From Pelagadaptatus aseana (GTDB lineage: Bacteria > Pseudomonadota > Gammaproteobacteria > Pseudomonadales > Cellvibrionaceae), in the NCBI GenBank assembly GCA_040365065.1, contig BAABNI010000008.1:99141-163140 (forward strand): a stretch of 64,000 bases of DNA, given 5' to 3'. A model generated the notes under the pieces. The model was given only the letters and a program-made list of their open reading frames with translations. It did not search any database and was not told where the DNA came from. A program made the translations under genes and the position numbers. The stretch's first letter is position 1; each line of letters opens with the position of its first letter. This document shows positions 61,819 through 64,000 of the stretch, in pieces.

Positions 61819-63738
61819 TTAGCTATTTGCTAATTTAAGTATCTTATTATCAGGATTTCCGGTTGATGAAGATATTTTATAATCGGTTGGAGCCTTTAAT
61901 AATTTGTCGGTCAAAATGGCTTTATCATTGCTCTCGGAAAATGTATTAAGAAATTCCTTGGTCTTTTCCCAAGAAATAAATTTTTCTTCCGCCCTCATAA
62001 TTCTAGGGTGTTTCGTTCCTGTTACATTATCTCCGATCAATAGTTCTTCATAGAGCTTTTCGCCTGGTCGTAGTCCGGTTATTTCAATAGCTATATCACC
62101 TGAGAGGGTGTTGTGGGTTTTTTCTTTCATGCCGGATAGGCTAATCATTCTCTTTGCTAGATCTATAATCTTAACTGGTTCGCCCATATCTAGTACGAAT
62201 ACATCTCCACCTTTACCCATAGCACCAGCTTGAATCACCAATTCTGCCGCTTCAGGGATAGTCATAAAATACCTGATAATATTCGGGTGAGTAAGGGTGA
62301 TGGGCCCGCCTTTTGCGATTTGTTCTTTAAATTTTGGTATTACAGACCCGGAAGATCCTAGCACATTGCCAAATCTTACCATGGTAAAACGGGTTGTATT
62401 TTGTCGCTGAGAGAGTGCTTGAAGCACAAGTTCTGCCATGCGTTTGGTGGCACCCATAATATTGGTAGGGCGTACGGCTTTGTCGGTAGAAATCAGCACA
62501 AAAGATTCTACGCTTGTATTGATAGCAGCTTCGGCACATCGCCAAGTGCCAACAATATTGTTTTTTACTCCAGCGTTAATATTATCTTCTACCAGTGGCA
62601 CATGCTTGTAGGCTGCAGCGTGGTATATGGTCTGAATCTGATTATCTTTCATGGCTTGTTCCAGTGTTTGTTGATCCTGGATATTGCCAATCGTGTGAAC
62701 AATCTTGGTATTAATTTCAGGGTGCTTGGTGCTTAATGTTGTTAGCTCTTGTTCTAACTGGTAGAGGGCAAATTCATTTAGTTCAAATAAAACCAGTGTT
62801 TGTGGGTTTTGAGCGATAATTTTTCGGCAAAGCTCAGAACCGATTGATCCACCAGCACCAGTTACCATTACATTCTTGTCTTTGATACAGGCATTCATCA
62901 ATTCAAGTTTTGGCGGGACAGGATCTCTGCCCAGTAAGTCTTCAATGGCTACGGGTTTGATATCTTCAATACGGGCTTTGCCTGAGATGATGTCATTTAT
63001 AGGGGGGATGGTTTGCGCTTTTAGGTTTGCTTTTTCAATTTGATCGACAATTGCTCGGCGCTCAGATCGTGTTGCGCTGCCTAGGGCCAATAGCACGGTT
63101 TTTACCTGGTAGCGTCTAGCCAATTCATCCAGCTTTTCAGGTTGGTAGACGTTGATGTTTTTTAGTTTGTTGCCCCACAATTTTTTGTCGTCATCCACAA
63201 AGGCTTTGGCGATGTATTTGTGGTCGTTATTCAGGTTTTGAGCTAGCTGGTAGCCGGCATATCCTGCGCCGTAGATAATGACAGGTTCTTTATACTTGTC
63301 GGTTTTATTTAAGCCATTGATACCGTAGCGGCTAAATTGAATCAGGTTGCGGATCAGTATTCGCGGAGCACCCAGTAATATTGTGCAAGCTAATAGGTAG
63401 ATGATAGGGGATGATCTGGGTATATCTGATTGGAAAAAGAAGCTGCTACAGGCTAGGGCAATGGCAGAAAAAGTGGTCGCCATGGCGATAGATAATAGGC
63501 TTTCCAGGGGAGCGTAACGCAGAATGGCACGGTAAAGACCCAGCTTTATCATCAAAGCCAAGGAGATCAATAGCGTTGTTGCAAAGCTGGCTAGGATTGG
63601 CAGGTCCAGTTTGATGGTTATCTCGCCTAAGCGTAGTGCAATAGCCAAATATAAGCTTATGGAAATGGCTAGTATGTCGTAAATGACAGTGATGGTGCGT
63701 TTGGTGGAGCGGTTGGCGTTGAACAGGCGTTGGAGCAT
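61819..63738 (-). CDS. wbpM: WbpM-like UDP-GlcNAc 4,6-dehydratase
   Basis: A 639-residue inner-membrane enzyme. Four membrane helices fill about residues 15-130, a first nucleotide-binding region lies near VIIYGAGYAGYQLA, and the catalytic domain starts VMVTGAGGSIGSELCRKI. The active site is of the large type, with Met in place of Tyr: STDKAVRPTNIMGATKRMAEL shows Ser, Met and Lys. It makes UDP-4-keto-6-deoxy-GlcNAc. In Pseudomonas aeruginosa wbpM closes the O-antigen locus; here too it is the last gene before tRNA-Asn. Confidence 0.93.
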   Translation of the reverse strand: MLQRLFNANRSTKRTITVIYDILAISISLYLAIALRLGEITIKLDLPILASFATTLLISLALMIKLGLYRAILRYAPLESLLSIAMATTFSAIALACSSFFFQSDIPRSSPIIYLLACTILLGAPRILIRNLIQFSRYGINGLNKTDKYKEPVIIYGAGYAGYQLAQNLNNDHKYIAKAFVDDDKKLWGNKLKNINVYQPEKLDELARRYQVKTVLLALGSATRSERRAIVDQIEKANLKAQTIPPINDIISGKARIEDIKPVAIEDLLGRDPVPPKLELMNACIKDKNVMVTGAGGSIGSELCRKIIAQNPQTLVLFELNEFALYQLEQELTTLSTKHPEINTKIVHTIGNIQDQQTLEQAMKDNQIQTIYHAAAYKHVPLVEDNINAGVKNNIVGTWRCAEAAINTSVESFVLISTDKAVRPTNIMGATKRMAELVLQALSQRQNTTRFTMVRFGNVLGSSGSVIPKFKEQIAKGGPITLTHPNIIRYFMTIPEAAELVIQAGAMGKGGDVFVLDMGEPVKIIDLAKRMISLSGMKEKTHNTLSGDIAIEITGLRPGEKLYEELLIGDNVTGTKHPRIMRAEEKFISWEKTKEFLNTFSESNDKAILTDKLLKAPTDYKISSSTGNPDNKILKLANS

Positions 63739-63761
63739 TGGTGTTGTGAGCCTTTTGCTGA

Positions 63762-63796
63762 AGATTGCTTCGTCGCGTTGCTCCTCGCAATGACGA
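63762..63796 (-). repeat. Inverted copy of the dispersed repeat
   Basis: Read on the - strand this begins TCGTCATTGCGAGGAGCAAC and ends GCAATCT. It matches the element inside the beta-CASP gene (46290-46323) closely. It lies just upstream of the wbpM-like start. Confidence 0.85.
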
Positions 63797-63887
63797 GGTT
63801 GTGCGTTTCTGGGACTATTTATATCGAATTTTATAAACCAGAGCTACAAAAGGGTTTCTCTAATGTGATATGAGTCAATAGAAACAA

Positions 63888-63919
63888 AAAAGGGGGAAGC
63901 ATTTCTGCTTCCCCCTTTT
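63888..63919 (-). terminator. Rho-independent terminator of tRNA-Asn
   Basis: A 14-bp perfect stem (AAAAGGGGGAAGCA at 63888-63901 with 63906-63919) around a 4-base loop. On the - strand it ends in six T residues (63891-63886). It is 5 bases beyond the tRNA 3' end. Confidence 0.9.
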
Positions 63920-63924
63920 AAATT

Positions 63925-64000
63925 TGGCTCCGCCTGCTGGGCTCGAACCAGCGACCCAATGATTAACAGTCATTTGCTCTACCAACTGAGCTAAGGCGGA
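63925..64000 (-). tRNA. tRNA-Asn (anticodon GTT)
   Basis: A 76-base cloverleaf on the - strand, starting TCCGCC at 64000 and ending with encoded CCA at 63925. The anticodon loop CTGTTAA gives GTT (Asn), and the T arm contains GGTTCGAGCC. The acceptor arm pairs TCCGCC with GGCGGA. It abuts the window edge but appears complete. tRNA-Asn next to an O-antigen locus is also seen in Pseudomonas. Confidence 0.97.

Overview
The window comes from a gammaproteobacterium. Gene content and order are close to Pseudomonas and its marine relatives (Pseudomonadales/Cellvibrionales-like): a cheY-cheZ-cheA-cheB-motC-motD-parA-parP-cheW block, yciK-mupP-ubiG-mtaD-gyrA-pheA, a tyrA-aroA fusion, cmk, lapA-lapB, rpsA, ihfB, and a surface-polysaccharide locus between ihfB and a tRNA-Asn gene. 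The genus cannot be fixed from sequence alone.

Layout. (1) 1-10070, + strand: a polar-flagellum chemotaxis and motor operon ending in a DUF2802 protein and a BamE-like lipoprotein. cheA is split by a one-base frameshift in a C run. (2) 10087-22702, - strand: an accessory operon, transcribed tolC(SPOR)-hlyD-giant VCBS protein-GAF/hlyD-M50/hlyD-fecR. It encodes a 1923-residue surface protein with a LEPR-XLL-like N-terminus and a trans-envelope apparatus with no ABC ATPase. This is the best candidate for an undescribed system. A divergent SUMF1-fold lipoprotein follows at 22940. (3) 23835-35470: housekeeping genes for cell-wall recycling, ubiquinone, nucleoside salvage, gyrase, aromatic amino acids, pyrimidines, and a small ComEA-like protein whose start lies in a perfect hairpin. 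(4) 35804-40057: an RND efflux pair whose adaptor is split at an A8 run. (5) 40235-45289: lapA-lapB, rpsA, a CsgD-like regulator and ihfB. (6) 45364-47304: a retropepsin-like protease and a beta-CASP metallo-hydrolase carrying dispersed repeats inside its reading frame. (7) 47679-63738: a visibly AT-richer Wzx/Wzy-type polysaccharide locus, then tRNA-Asn at the window end.

How the genes work together. The chemotaxis operon couples a CheA/CheW/CheY relay to a second stator pair, with ParC/ParP-type proteins for polar placement. The polysaccharide locus would make UDP-GalNAcA (tviB/tviC-like) and a QuiNAc- or FucNAc-type sugar (WbpM-like plus reductase), load the latter on undecaprenyl phosphate, extend it with four glycosyltransferases, decorate it (pyruvyl, methyl, possibly sulfo groups), flip it and polymerise it. 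The giant secreted protein, a CsgD-like regulator and this polymer all point to surface attachment or biofilm life; that link is inference.

Three otherwise conserved genes (cheA, the RND adaptor, a methyltransferase) are each broken by one extra base in a homopolymer. This may be assembly error, slippage-based expression or real mutation, and should be settled before any of them is called a pseudogene.
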